A DNA stretch of 64,000 nt from contig JAKLTH010000217.1 of assembly GCA_025175895.1 (NCBI GenBank), positions 1 through 64,000 of the forward strand, read 5' to 3'. Numbering within the stretch: the stretch's first letter is position 1; each line of letters starts with the position of its first letter. Source of the DNA: Wurfbainia villosa. Lineage: Eukaryota > Streptophyta > Magnoliopsida > Zingiberales > Zingiberaceae. A model generated the notes under the pieces. That model saw only the letters and a list, made by a program, of their open reading frames with translations. It was not told where the DNA came from and ran no database searches. Below, piece by piece: positions 1 through 9,002 of the stretch. Made by a program: the position numbers and the translations under genes.

Positions 1-217
1 AAGAAGGAAGATGAAAAGAAAACTAAAGAAAAAGGAAAGGCCAAAGCACACAAGGCAACATGGGATGATCCTTCATCCTCATCGGAGGAAGATCAAGCCT
101 TCACAAGCCTTGCATTAATGGCAATAGAAGATTTGGACACCTCCTCCTTGGAAAAAGAAGAAACAAGTTCAAGTGAGGAGAGCTCAAGTCAAGAGGGAGC
201 TTCATCTTCAACCTCAA
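1..217 (+). pseudogene. Sirevirus-type gag fragment (element S1, first part)
   Basis: The first frame is open from base 1 and reads a Lys-rich stretch, then an HKATWDDPSSSSEED-like segment, then LALMAIEDLD and a Ser/Glu-rich tail. This is the acidic linker downstream of the capsid-like domain in gag of Copia elements of the Sirevirus type. The start of the gene lies outside the window. The frame is cut at 217 by element A; the last five bases (CTCAA) are its target-site duplication and recur at 8015, where gag resumes. The family call is good; the exact lineage is inferred from the matching C-terminal part at 8015-8580. Confidence 0.75.
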
Positions 218-1583
218 TGATGCGCACGGTCGCAACCTTAAATCCCGCGATAGAGACCATCGAAGACTCAAAGTACGCGCTCAACGCCCGCAAGTGCACG
301 GATGTTGTCAAGTAATAATAGATTATCAATCCCACAGGGACTGAGATTCGAGTACCAATATGCTAAGTGGTTGCGATTGTTCGGACGAAATCTCAGAGAG
401 AGTTGGTTGGTGAGGACTATTCGGAGGACCCTACTGAGTGCGGTGTCACACAGAAGAGGAAAAGAGTGCGCTAGGGTCTTGAAAAGGCGATTCTAGGACT
501 TCAGTTTCGCTTGTGTACCGTATAACAATGTTGTCAATTGGCGTCGTCTAAACGTCTACCTACGATTTTGAGGAAGGGACATCATACACTCTCCCACAGA
601 GCCGCTGCATTCACTGGGAGCTATCCTCGCCCAAAAGGACTGGATAGAGGGTATGAGGATGCTAAATCAATCCTTGCGGTGGACCGTTTCCGATTCCACC
701 GCTCCCTTCTCCCCGCAGTTATGGGAGGTCAGGTTTACCCCTAGGTTCCTTGATCAAACCTCCTAAATATAGATTGTGAGGGTTGTCACCACCTCGTATC
801 GCCTAAGCACAGTGGAAAGAAAGCCAAATTCACGAAAGTATAATAGAGAACAACTACCAACTGCCAATATCAAACTTTTGGCCAGAATTTAATATGAACA
901 AACATTGTATATGAACTCAAGTTACTCCCTAATCCTAGAATCAAAAGTACTACTCCATAAATACGAAGGAAGAATCACAAAACATGTTATAGTTCAAATA
1001 CAATAGAGATAAAGCACAAAAATAGAGATATACAATGCGTTGTGATATTCTCTCCGGTATTGTATTGCAAGTTGTGGACCTCCGGCGGCGTTCCTCCTCC
1101 CCGCTGCGAGTTACCAAAGCTTTTTAGGCCTTCAGCGTGCTGTCCTAGCCATCATGCCTCCCCCCTAGGGTTTGGGTGGAGCCATCCTTATATAGACGTC
1201 ACCTCGGACCACTGCGAAATCGGGAAAAAACCCTAGTCGTGCAACTCCATCGGGGCACCACACGACTGTGTGTTTCCACACGGCCAGGCCGTGTGTGGCC
1301 CTGGTGTGCTGATCTTTGCCCATCGGACACGGCCGTGTGAATCCACATGCCTAGGTCATGTCTCACTCTATGTCTAGCATGAAATGTCCTTCTTTCGCTC
1401 CGAAAATACGTCTTTTCCGCCCGAAAAGTCAACTTGCATTCAAAAGAACAACGAGCAGACCTCCGAACTAGAAAATAGGAAATGAATGCAAAAATAGAGT
1501 AACATATGCATGAAACTAACGGAAAATGTAACAAGATGTGAGCAAAAACTACTCCTAAAACCCTATATATTTTGCTCACATCA
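218..1583 (-). repeat. Element A 3' LTR (left copy)
   Basis: This 1366-bp terminal repeat matches 6637-8014 over its length, with scattered substitutions and small indels. It ends CATCA before the polypurine tract. It contains paired CACACGGCC/GGCCGTGTG palindromes near 1255-1350. Apparent short reading frames inside it are not conserved as proteins. Confidence 0.92.
1187..1194 (-). promoter_or_regulatory. TATA-like box in A 3' LTR
   Basis: The minus strand reads TATATAAG, and the same motif lies at the matching place in the right LTR (7617-7624). The position suits the U3/R promoter of a minus-strand element. No transcript evidence is available. Confidence 0.5.
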
Positions 1584-1597
1584 CTTCTCCCAGACTT
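1584..1597 (-). other. Polypurine tract of element A
   Basis: The minus strand reads AAGTCTGGGAGAAG immediately upstream of the 3' LTR. This is the expected place and composition of the plus-strand primer and fixes the orientation of the element. Confidence 0.75.
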
Positions 1598-2783
1598 AAA
1601 TCTTTGCTTGTCCTCAAGTAAACCTCAGTGCCATAAAATTTTAAAAAGATATTGTTCCATAATGAGCATGCTAACTAAATTTATCAAGTGGTATTTGCAA
1701 TCAAAGAAAAACAGATACGTTCTAAAAATTCACTAAGTTAGCTCCTCGTGCTCGTGCTAGGCGAATCATTCTTAGGGGATGCTCATTCCATGGTGAGTTA
1801 AGTCGTCACCCCATAGCTTTCCTAAGGTTTCCAGCTCTTAGGCACTTACCTACCCAAAGTGAGGGTCATTCCCTAGATCTAGCATAAAGTCTTAAAGGCG
1901 TGCTCGGTATTCAGAGAAATTGGGAGGTGTTTCCCTAGTAACCTAACTCAGTCTCAAAGGGGCACCTAGCCATTTCCACCCATGACAACTATTTTTTTAT
2001 CCCTCATAATTTTTTTTTGAACTCATAGGGATTTTGATTTTTCCGAATGGGCTTACACAATCCGAGCATCTCCAGTAACTAAAATACTAAACCTAGAGTC
2101 ACATATGGATTCCAAAGTACTAGCCTATTGAAGTGAATCATAACTAGGTATGTACTAGATCCTCCTCCATCGCTCGACATGTGTAAGTGCAAAAATGAGC
2201 TAACCAAAGGTAAGTCTAGAATATTCAATAGAGCACATAGAATAAAATACCACAAGATAAATAGAGTTAAGCTACCTATGGAACAACTCATGCAAGCAAT
2301 TTTCAAAATACTCTGAGGTAGCTTTTAAGCCACCAAAATTAAGTAATCGAAGGAACTAAACAACTCATGCATGCATGAACAAATGAAAATACCAAAAAGA
2401 AACTACTACTAGGAAAACAAAACAAAATAGATTTTGGGATTTTTCCACTTAGACAAAATATACCTCTAATATGGTGGACGAGGTGGAAAGTCTAGATCCC
2501 GGGCATCTCTCGATCCCGAGAACTCGCCTGAGCGATGCCACATATACATGTGGTCGATCTGAGAGCTGGTGGATGCAACGTCTACTTGGTGCTCCTCCTC
2601 TCTAGCCCATCGCTCACTGGCGTCATATCGCCGCATCTCCTCGGTAAGTCGCCTCATCCCGACGACGAGCGCCTCCTCCGAAGTATATGCGGCCACATCA
2701 TAGAACTCCTCCGCCGCTAGAAATACTCCTGTAATCCTCGAACCGCCGGTAGGCGCTCGCTCCTCCCATCGCCGCCTTTGCGC
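1598..2783 (-). other. Element A 3' untranslated region
   Basis: About 1.2 kb lies between the extra reading frame and the polypurine tract, with no supported gene. The same sequence (about 1845-2845) recurs in element C at 30517-31650, so it belongs to the element family and not to the host. The part at 2460-2780 is a Ser/Arg-rich, in-frame-like extension of the neighbouring ORF on the minus strand, but it is broken. Confidence 0.6.
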
Positions 2784-3978
2784 TCACGCCAGGTAAATAT
2801 CATCGAGGCACGATCGAAACTCTGAGAAATCATATGTCGACGTACCTGCATCCTGCTCAAAAGTAGAAAAAGATGGTGGCACAGGTGTAGGATCATGTCG
2901 GCGTGGACTAGGTGAGCTCCTATGTATGTGTGGACTGGAGGGAGAGTGGTACAAAGGTGGAGAGATGAGCACTGATGTGGATGGTCCCTCATGTATAGGG
3001 GACTCTACTATCAGGTCTAAGCGCCAATTGGCGCGTATAGCGATGGTGGTACGATCCGGGTCGGGGAGCCTAAGGGCCGTAAGATTTTTCCTTACAAAGC
3101 ATAAGGAGTCTCCTTCTCTTTCAATCATCTTCATGGCCATGCATACTCCTAGGTCGATCCTAGGGCTCCCCTCCATACTCTCCAATGTTGTGTAGTTGTA
3201 CCCCATCCTATAACAAATGTGGGCAAGTAGGCCTCCCACATTGATCTCTCCACGTGGTGCTTTGCCCATCTTTACTAAGTTTCTGATGAAGTGGAACCCT
3301 ACATCGATGCTACTCCTTTCTTGTAGCATGTCCCATAGGCAAAGCAGCTCACTGGCTCTCACTACACCATCACTCTCTCCATGACCAAATATAGTACTGG
3401 CCATGACACGGTGAAAGTATCGAAAGACAGGGTTTTGGAGGCACGACGCTTTGGCCCTAGAAGGGTCATAAATGTGCTCCCCTATCAACTCAGTCCAAAT
3501 CAAGCGAGAGTTGTACCCATTAGGGATTCTTCTCTCTCCCCCCACTTGGCAAGCCAAAGCATGAGTTCCATTGGTGAAGGGTCCACTCATGCTCAATATT
3601 AAAAAGTCTAAAAGTTATCCTACCCTCCTCGCTCTCTCTACCCATTAAAACTTCTTCCTCTAAAGAACTCAAAAATTCCAAAACTATCCTAGGGTAAGTT
3701 AGGTGCCTTATTCCCATAATCTCATCCCACCCCATTTTTGCAAATAGGGTTTGCATGTCACCCAACAAACCTAAAGATCATAGTAAATCCTCATCTAAGT
3801 ACCTAGTAGTTGTAAGTTTACGAGTAGAGAGCATATTAAACCTATCTCTATGTTCATTGATGCGAAAAAGTAGAGGGGGTAGGGTGTTACCCTCTTCCAG
3901 AGCTTGAGGAGCGTCGACTCTTCTTGTTCGTCTCTCCGAGGCACCGGATCGGGATGCTACGGTCTTGGTCCTTCTCAT
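2784..3978 (-). pseudogene. Extra ORF: plant-transposon/ATHILA ORF-1-type protein
   Basis: The minus-strand frame starts at 3978 with a short basic N-terminus. It meets one in-frame TGA at about 3775-3777, continues through DMQTLFAKMGWDEI, a PRIVLEFLSSLE segment and an ITFRLFNIEHEW..CFGLP segment, then shifts frame around 3540-3600 and runs on to 2784. This pattern (a GW-containing start, a PxxVxEFxxxL helix, then a segment ending LGLP-like) is that of the ATHILA ORF-1/'putative plant transposon protein' domains found in plant Gypsy elements. The last 80 residues are Ser/Pro-rich and look disordered. It lies downstream of gag-protease in the place of RT and integrase. Its function is unknown. 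The domain call is from memory of the family. Confidence 0.6.
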
Positions 3979-4469
3979 TCTTGCTCCTTTTGGCTTCTAA
4001 AGAGGTTGAAAATGCTTCTAGAGGAAGGGGAAAACGAAATCACATGGCTAGGGCAAGAACTTTTGAAGCACACGGCGCAAATGAGGTGAAAACACACGGC
4101 TTGCCCCTTTTAACCTCGCGTGCCACGACCGTGTGAAAACACACGGCCAGGCCATGTGCGCCTCTGGTCAAGCAGGCACGACCATGGGAAAACACATGGC
4201 AGACCATGTGCCCCCATTTTTCTCCCCTTTCATACACCATGACCCGAATTTGTTCATACACTTCGTCGTATAGACTAATATGGGTTTCATTTTTGCCTAG
4301 CAAAGTTCTTTTCTACTCCTAACTCTAAATGTGATGGAAATCAAAACTAAAATCTAACACATGTATGCAATGCAATAGAAAAAAGAAAAAGGGAAATATA
4401 CAACTAAACTTGGGTTGCCTCCCAAGAAGCGCTTTGTTTAAGGTCGTTTAGCTCGACCACACTCTTCTA
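3979..4469 (-). other. Spacer between protease and extra ORF, with CACGGCC palindromes
   Basis: No gene is supported here. The stretch 4083-4212 carries repeated paired palindromes (CGACCGTGTG, ACACACGGCC, GGCCATGTG) like those in the LTRs of the same element and in element C at 48343-48390. An A/T-rich piece near 4310-4410 precedes the end of the protease frame. Confidence 0.6.
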
Positions 4470-5024
4470 TCAACTCGGCTCCGGTGGTTCAGTGAACCTC
4501 CATTCATCCATCTCGGGATCCACATCTGGAGGATCCGGCTTCAATCTACTAATCGTGAAGTCGTCAAAGTAAGGAGCGCTTTGCTCTGAAAGGCTAAAAA
4601 GAATGATCTCCCTGTCTACCTCCAGGGAGATCCGGTGTGCCTTCACATCTATGCACGCCCCTGTGGTTGCTAGAAAAGGCCTTCCCAGAATGATAGGATT
4701 CTCGGGATTCTCTGTGTCCAGATGAGAAGTCCAGGCATCACGTAAATCCTCAATCATCATAGCACGCACATGTGGTAGCAGGCCAACTGGGCTCCTCGGG
4801 ATCAATCATCCCCTATATGAATACCAAGATTCGCTAGTTGGGAGCCCGCTTAGTCCCATCTTCGTAAAATATAATGCATAGGGCATCACACTGACCGATG
4901 ACCCTAAGTCGCATAGCGCTCGTAAGCTCTCCATAAATCGAGCAGGAATAACGAATTCACCAGTGGTCCTCAAGTCAGATGGGATTTTCTTCAAACTCAA
5001 AGATGGTCGTAGGGTGGAAATCAT
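4470..5024 (-). pseudogene. Athila-like retroviral-type aspartic protease
   Basis: The minus-strand frame 5024-4806 reads LCDLGSSVSVMPY, the flap-proximal active-site region of Athila-type proteases, where D-L-G-[AS] replaces the usual D-T/S-G. After a break at about 4806 the frame 4805-4470 reads NPIILGRPFLATTGACIDV, the conserved second half (ILGRPFL). It would cut the Gag polyprotein in the virus-like particle. The break shows it is not functional here. No RT follows, unlike in autonomous Athila elements. Confidence 0.75.
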
Positions 5025-6247
5025 GGTCGCACACCCTTAGTGAATTTGCTACTTTGCCCTACTCCTTCCTTCTGTCCGTGGCTCGCCGGAGAGTTCTTCA
5101 CAGGTTGTGACACGGATTGGGCTATTTGGGCCACTTGTGTCTCTAACATCCTGGTATGACTTGCAAGGTCACAATGGTGGCCTTCAAGTCTCTCGCTGCT
5201 TCTTCAGACTTTTGATGCTGCAAAAAGTCCTCATTGGCCTTAGTTTGGGTAGCGATGAAGTCCTCCATCATCTGCTCTAGTCTAGACTGTGGTTGCTTCC
5301 CATTGCCTCGCATTACTGCGTATCCTCCGGATGGTTGGGGCTTTCCCGAGTTATTTTTGTAGGAGAAATTTGGGTGACTTCTCTATCCGGGGTTGTAGGT
5401 ATTAGAGTACGGGTTATGGGGCCTTTGATCATAGTCCCCAATCGCCACAATGCTCAACTGCTTGTCTGGGGTCCCCGCCTACATAGTGGTCCTCACGATA
5501 TGCTGCCGCTCCTTCTCCAAAGTTGATGGCCGCACATGCAGATGAAGGATTCAAAGATTCAAACCATCTGCTTAGTGCGTCCATCCTCACTGAAAGGTGG
5601 TCCATGGAGTTGACAAAGGTATCGTCCCGCCGTAGCGTGGGTTGACCACGTTCGAGACCCATTGATGGTAGTTTTGGGCCACCTCTCGATAAGCTCCTCC
5701 GCCTCCTCTATCGTCTTATTCATTAGCGAGAATCTAGGGACATCTTTGTGGTGTAAGCGATCCCATTATAGAAAATGTGGATCACCAACCACCTCTCCAC
5801 CATGGTGTGGGCAAAGGATAAAGTAGCTCCTTGTAGCAATCCCATGCTCAATAAGGACTCCCTCCTTCTGGCGAAAGCCAGTGATAAGGTGGCACATGTG
5901 AGCAGTCTTACTTGGTGGGAAGTATTTATTCAGAAATCGGCCGCCACACCATGGATCAAGCCATGCCTTAGCCTTATCCCGCAGTTGAAAATGGGAACAG
6001 ACTTGACGGATTGCGCCAAAAGGACTCCGTTCAGTTTCATGGTTGAGCAGATTTCTAGAAAAGCCTCAAGATGCCGGTTCGGGTCTTCAGTCGCAGCTCC
6101 CCCGAATTGGCTATGCTGGACCATATGTATGAGTGCCGGCTTCAGCTCAAAGTTATTTGCCGATATGGATGATCCAGCTATGCTCGGCTTCAATCCTCTA
6201 GCGCTAGGAGCTGCGTAGTCCCGCAGAGGTCGGCTGCCTACGTTCAC
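5025..6247 (-). pseudogene. Athila-like gag
   Basis: The first minus-strand segment (6247-5930) reads SANNFELKPALIHMVQ, then a QFGGAATEDPNRHLEAFLEIC core typical of Athila capsid. Later pieces show WLVIHIFYNG (about 5790), an MDHLSVRMDALSRWFESLNP-like segment (5662-5429) and YRSHPNFSYKNNSG (about 5370), the usual end of this Gag. At least two frameshifts and several stops break it. Element C has a better copy of the same protein at 49208-50360. The start at 6247 is the first Met of the conserved block; the true start may lie further upstream. Confidence 0.75.
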
Positions 6248-6636
6248 CTCGGATGCAGCTTAATCTTCCATTTTTCGCTGCGCTGCTCTCCGACGGTGAA
6301 AGGTTTGCTCAATCTCTAAATCGATCGGAATTAGACCTTCCGATCCTAGTCTTCTAAGCATACGATTAACCAAAACACAAAAGTAAGAGTGCTAACCTAA
6401 TGCTAAAAGCAAAAAATAAATAAATCTATTAAATAAAAACCTAAGATGCAATAAGTAAACAGAAAACTACTACTAAAAAAAAAACTAAATCTAAATATGG
6501 AAAATAAAACTAAAGCAAATAAAGTAAACTAATAAGAAAATAAAGTAGGAAAATAATCTAATCCTAAGTCTGATCCAATCTACCACCGTTCGATTTGATA
6601 TCGAATCGACAATCCCCGGTAACGACGCCAAAAACT
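6248..6636 (-). other. Element A leader with tRNA-Asp-like PBS at 6613-6630
   Basis: The minus strand from 6630 reads TGGCGTCGTTACCGGGGA, close to the complement of the 3' end of plant tRNA-Asp but with two differences from the usual TGGCGCCGTTGCCGGGGA. It sits a few bases inside the right LTR. The rest of the leader (6248-6612) is A/T-rich without a supported gene. Confidence 0.7.
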
Positions 6637-8014
6637 TGATGCGCACGGTCGTGACCTTAAATCCCGCGACGGAGACCGTCAAAGACTCAAAGTACACACT
6701 CACGCTCAATGCCCGCAAGTGCACGGATGTCATCAAGTAATAATAGATTATCGATCCCATAGGGACTGGGATTCGAGTACCAATAGCTAAGTGGTTGTTA
6801 TTGTTCAGATGGAATCTCAGAGAGAGTTGGATGGTGAGGACTATTCGGAGGACCCTACTCATTGCGGCATCACACGGAGGAGGAAAAGAGTGCGCCGGGG
6901 TCTTGAAAAGGCGATTCTAGGACTTCGATTTCGCTTGTGTACCGTATAACAATGTTGTCAATGGCGTCGTCTAAACGTCTACCTATGATTTTGGAGAAGG
7001 GACATCATACACTCTCCCGCAGAGCCGCCGCATTCACCGGGAGCTATCCTCACCCAAAAGGACGGATAGAGGGTACGATGATGCCAAATCAATCCTTGCA
7101 TTAGACCGTTTCTGATTCCACCGCTCTCTTCTCCCTATAGTTACGGGGGGGGGGGGGGTCAGGTTTACCCCTAGGTTCCTCGATCAAACCTCCTAAATAT
7201 AGATTGCGTGGGCTGTCATCACCTCGTATCGCCTAAGCACAGCGGAAAGAAAGCCAAATTCACGAAAGTATAATAGAGAACAACTACCAACTGTCAATAT
7301 CAAACTTTTGGCCAGAATTTAATATGAACCAACATTGTATATGAACTCAAGCTACTCCCTAATCATAGAATCAAAAGTAATACTCTATAAATACGAAGGA
7401 AGAATCACAAAACATGTTGGAGTTTGAATACAATAGAGATAAAGCATAGAAATAGAGATATACAATGCGTTGTGATCTTCTCTCCGACATTGTATTGCAA
7501 GTTGTGGACCTCCGACGGCGTTCCTCCTCCCCGCTGTGAGTTACTAAAGCTTTTTAGGGCTTCGGCGTGCCGTCCTAGCTATCGTGCCTCCCCCCTAGGG
7601 TTTGGGCGGAGCCATCCTTATATAGACGTCGCCTTGGATCGCTGCGAAATCGAAAAAAAAACCCTAGTCGTGCAACTCCATCGGGCCGCCACATGACCAT
7701 GTGTTTCAACATGGCCAGGCCGTGTGCGGCCCTGGTGTGTTGATCTTCGTCCATCGAACATGACCTTGTGAATCCACACGCCCTGGCTATGTCCCACTCT
7801 GCGTCTAGCATGAAATGTCCTTCTTTCGCTCCAAAAATGAGTCTTTTCCGCCCGAAAAACCAACTTGCATTCAAAAGAACAACGAGCAAACCTCCGAACT
7901 AGAAAATTGGAAATGCATGCAAAAACAGAGTAACATATGCATGAAACTAATGCAAAATGTAACAAGATGTGAGCAAAAAATACTACTAAAACCCTATATG
8001 TTTTGCTCACATGA
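6637..8014 (-). repeat. Element A 5' LTR (right copy)
   Basis: This is the partner of 218-1583, 1378 bp, ending CATGA where the left copy ends CATCA. It carries the TATA-like box at 7617-7624 and a run of 14 or so G at about 7144-7158 that the left copy lacks. The run is either a microsatellite expansion or a consensus error. Confidence 0.92.
7617..7624 (-). promoter_or_regulatory. TATA-like box in A 5' LTR
   Basis: TATATAAG lies on the minus strand at the same place as in the other LTR. This copy would drive the genomic transcript of the element. Confidence 0.5.
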
Positions 8015-8580
8015 CTCAACGAATCGAATGAAGAAGGTATGGAAAGTATGGTAACAAATCTTTCCCCTAAAAAGTTTGTTTCTATGATTTCTAGTTTAAC
8101 TAAGGACTTATTTAGGGCTAAAAAGAAAAACAAAAGCATGCAAAATGAAATTAAGGCCCTAGAAGAAAAACTAGAAAAAGCATGTTTAAATGTTAATAAT
8201 AATGTCTCTTCTTCTATGACTAGTGATGCATGCTCACATGATGATTATGTTCCCTTTGATGTTAATGATGCATGTATTGAAGAAAACAAGGCCTTGAGGG
8301 AAAAGGTAGATCATCTAACTAAGGCCCTAGAGAAATTCACTATAGGCTCCAACACTTCAACATGATAATTGGGAGCCAAAGGGCAAGTTTTAATAAGAAA
8401 GGCCTAGGTTATAAGGAAAACAAAATGAAAAGGCCTACCATTACCTAATTGCTAGGGGTCAAGCTAAAACAACAATGGTAGCAAGGAAATGGATCCCTAA
8501 GGAGTATTTGGTGAACCCTATAGGAAAGAACTTATATTGGGTTCCCAAATCCATCCTCAAGGGTTAGAAAAACCCTAGGA
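8015..8580 (+). pseudogene. Sirevirus-type gag, C-terminal part (element S1, second part)
   Basis: After the target duplication the frame shifts by one base, then from about 8032 reads a coiled-coil-like segment (LTKDLFRAKKKNKSMQNEIK, then KALEEKLEKA) and ends KALEKFTIGSNTST at 8365. In another frame from 8361 it reads MIIGSQRASFNKKGLGYKEN, and later KWIPKEYLVNP..NLYWVPKSILKG then a stop at about 8570. The GSQR..NK.GLGYK and W[IV]PK motifs match element S2 (26460-26672). No protease or polymerase follows, although autonomous Sireviruses continue into pol at this point. Confidence 0.72.
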
Positions 8581-9002
8581 TAGTCAACCATACTTGGACT
8601 TAACTTATATCATGTTAATTGGTTGGCTTAAGATGGTGTGGGTGATGAATTTTGAATTAAGTGTTGGGTGATGATAATGTGATCATAATATGGAATCATA
8701 ATAATATTTGATTATTGATCATGATATGCAATAATTGAAAATATTTGATCATGATTGATAATATATGATTTTATGATCATGTTGGGTGTTTTAGGATATA
8801 AATACTTAACCTTGGTAGAATTTCATGAAAATTGATGGTTAAATATAAAATACCTTTAGGTTCATCTCACACTCACTATAGGCTAACTTGATTGAAAACA
8901 TAGCATGAGTGAGATGTTAGGTTGATACAAATGCCCACTAATGCTTATGACATTTAGATGGTCATTTACATCTATCATGTTATATTAATCATAGACCAAC
9001 TA
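8581..9002 (+). other. Element S1 internal non-coding sequence, left of B
   Basis: A/T-rich sequence with no gene. It ends in AACTA (8998-9002), the target duplication of element B, and continues at 20329. Confidence 0.65.

Larger units (their letters stand above)
218..8014 (-). mobile_element. Element A: non-autonomous Athila-like Gypsy retrotransposon
   Basis: Two direct repeats of about 1.37 kb (218-1583 and 6637-8014) start TGATGCGCAC and end CATCA or CATGA. They are flanked by the 5-bp duplication CTCAA (213-217 and 8015-8019). The element reads on the minus strand: a PBS-like sequence lies just left of the right LTR and a polypurine tract just right of the left LTR. Minus-strand order is gag, protease, a spacer, then a plant-transposon-type reading frame. 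There is no room for, and no trace of, reverse transcriptase, RNase H or integrase, so it must have moved in trans. It is inserted in the gag of S1. Confidence 0.92.

Noticed and set aside
2926..3602. Plus-strand open frames opposite the Athila extra ORF
   Set aside because: Shadows of the minus-strand ORF; the minus strand carries the domain-like pattern.
7144..7158. Poly-G run as a G-quadruplex regulator (also poly-C at 31197-31212)
   Set aside because: Only one of the two A LTRs has it, so it is not a conserved part; expansion or consensus error is simpler.
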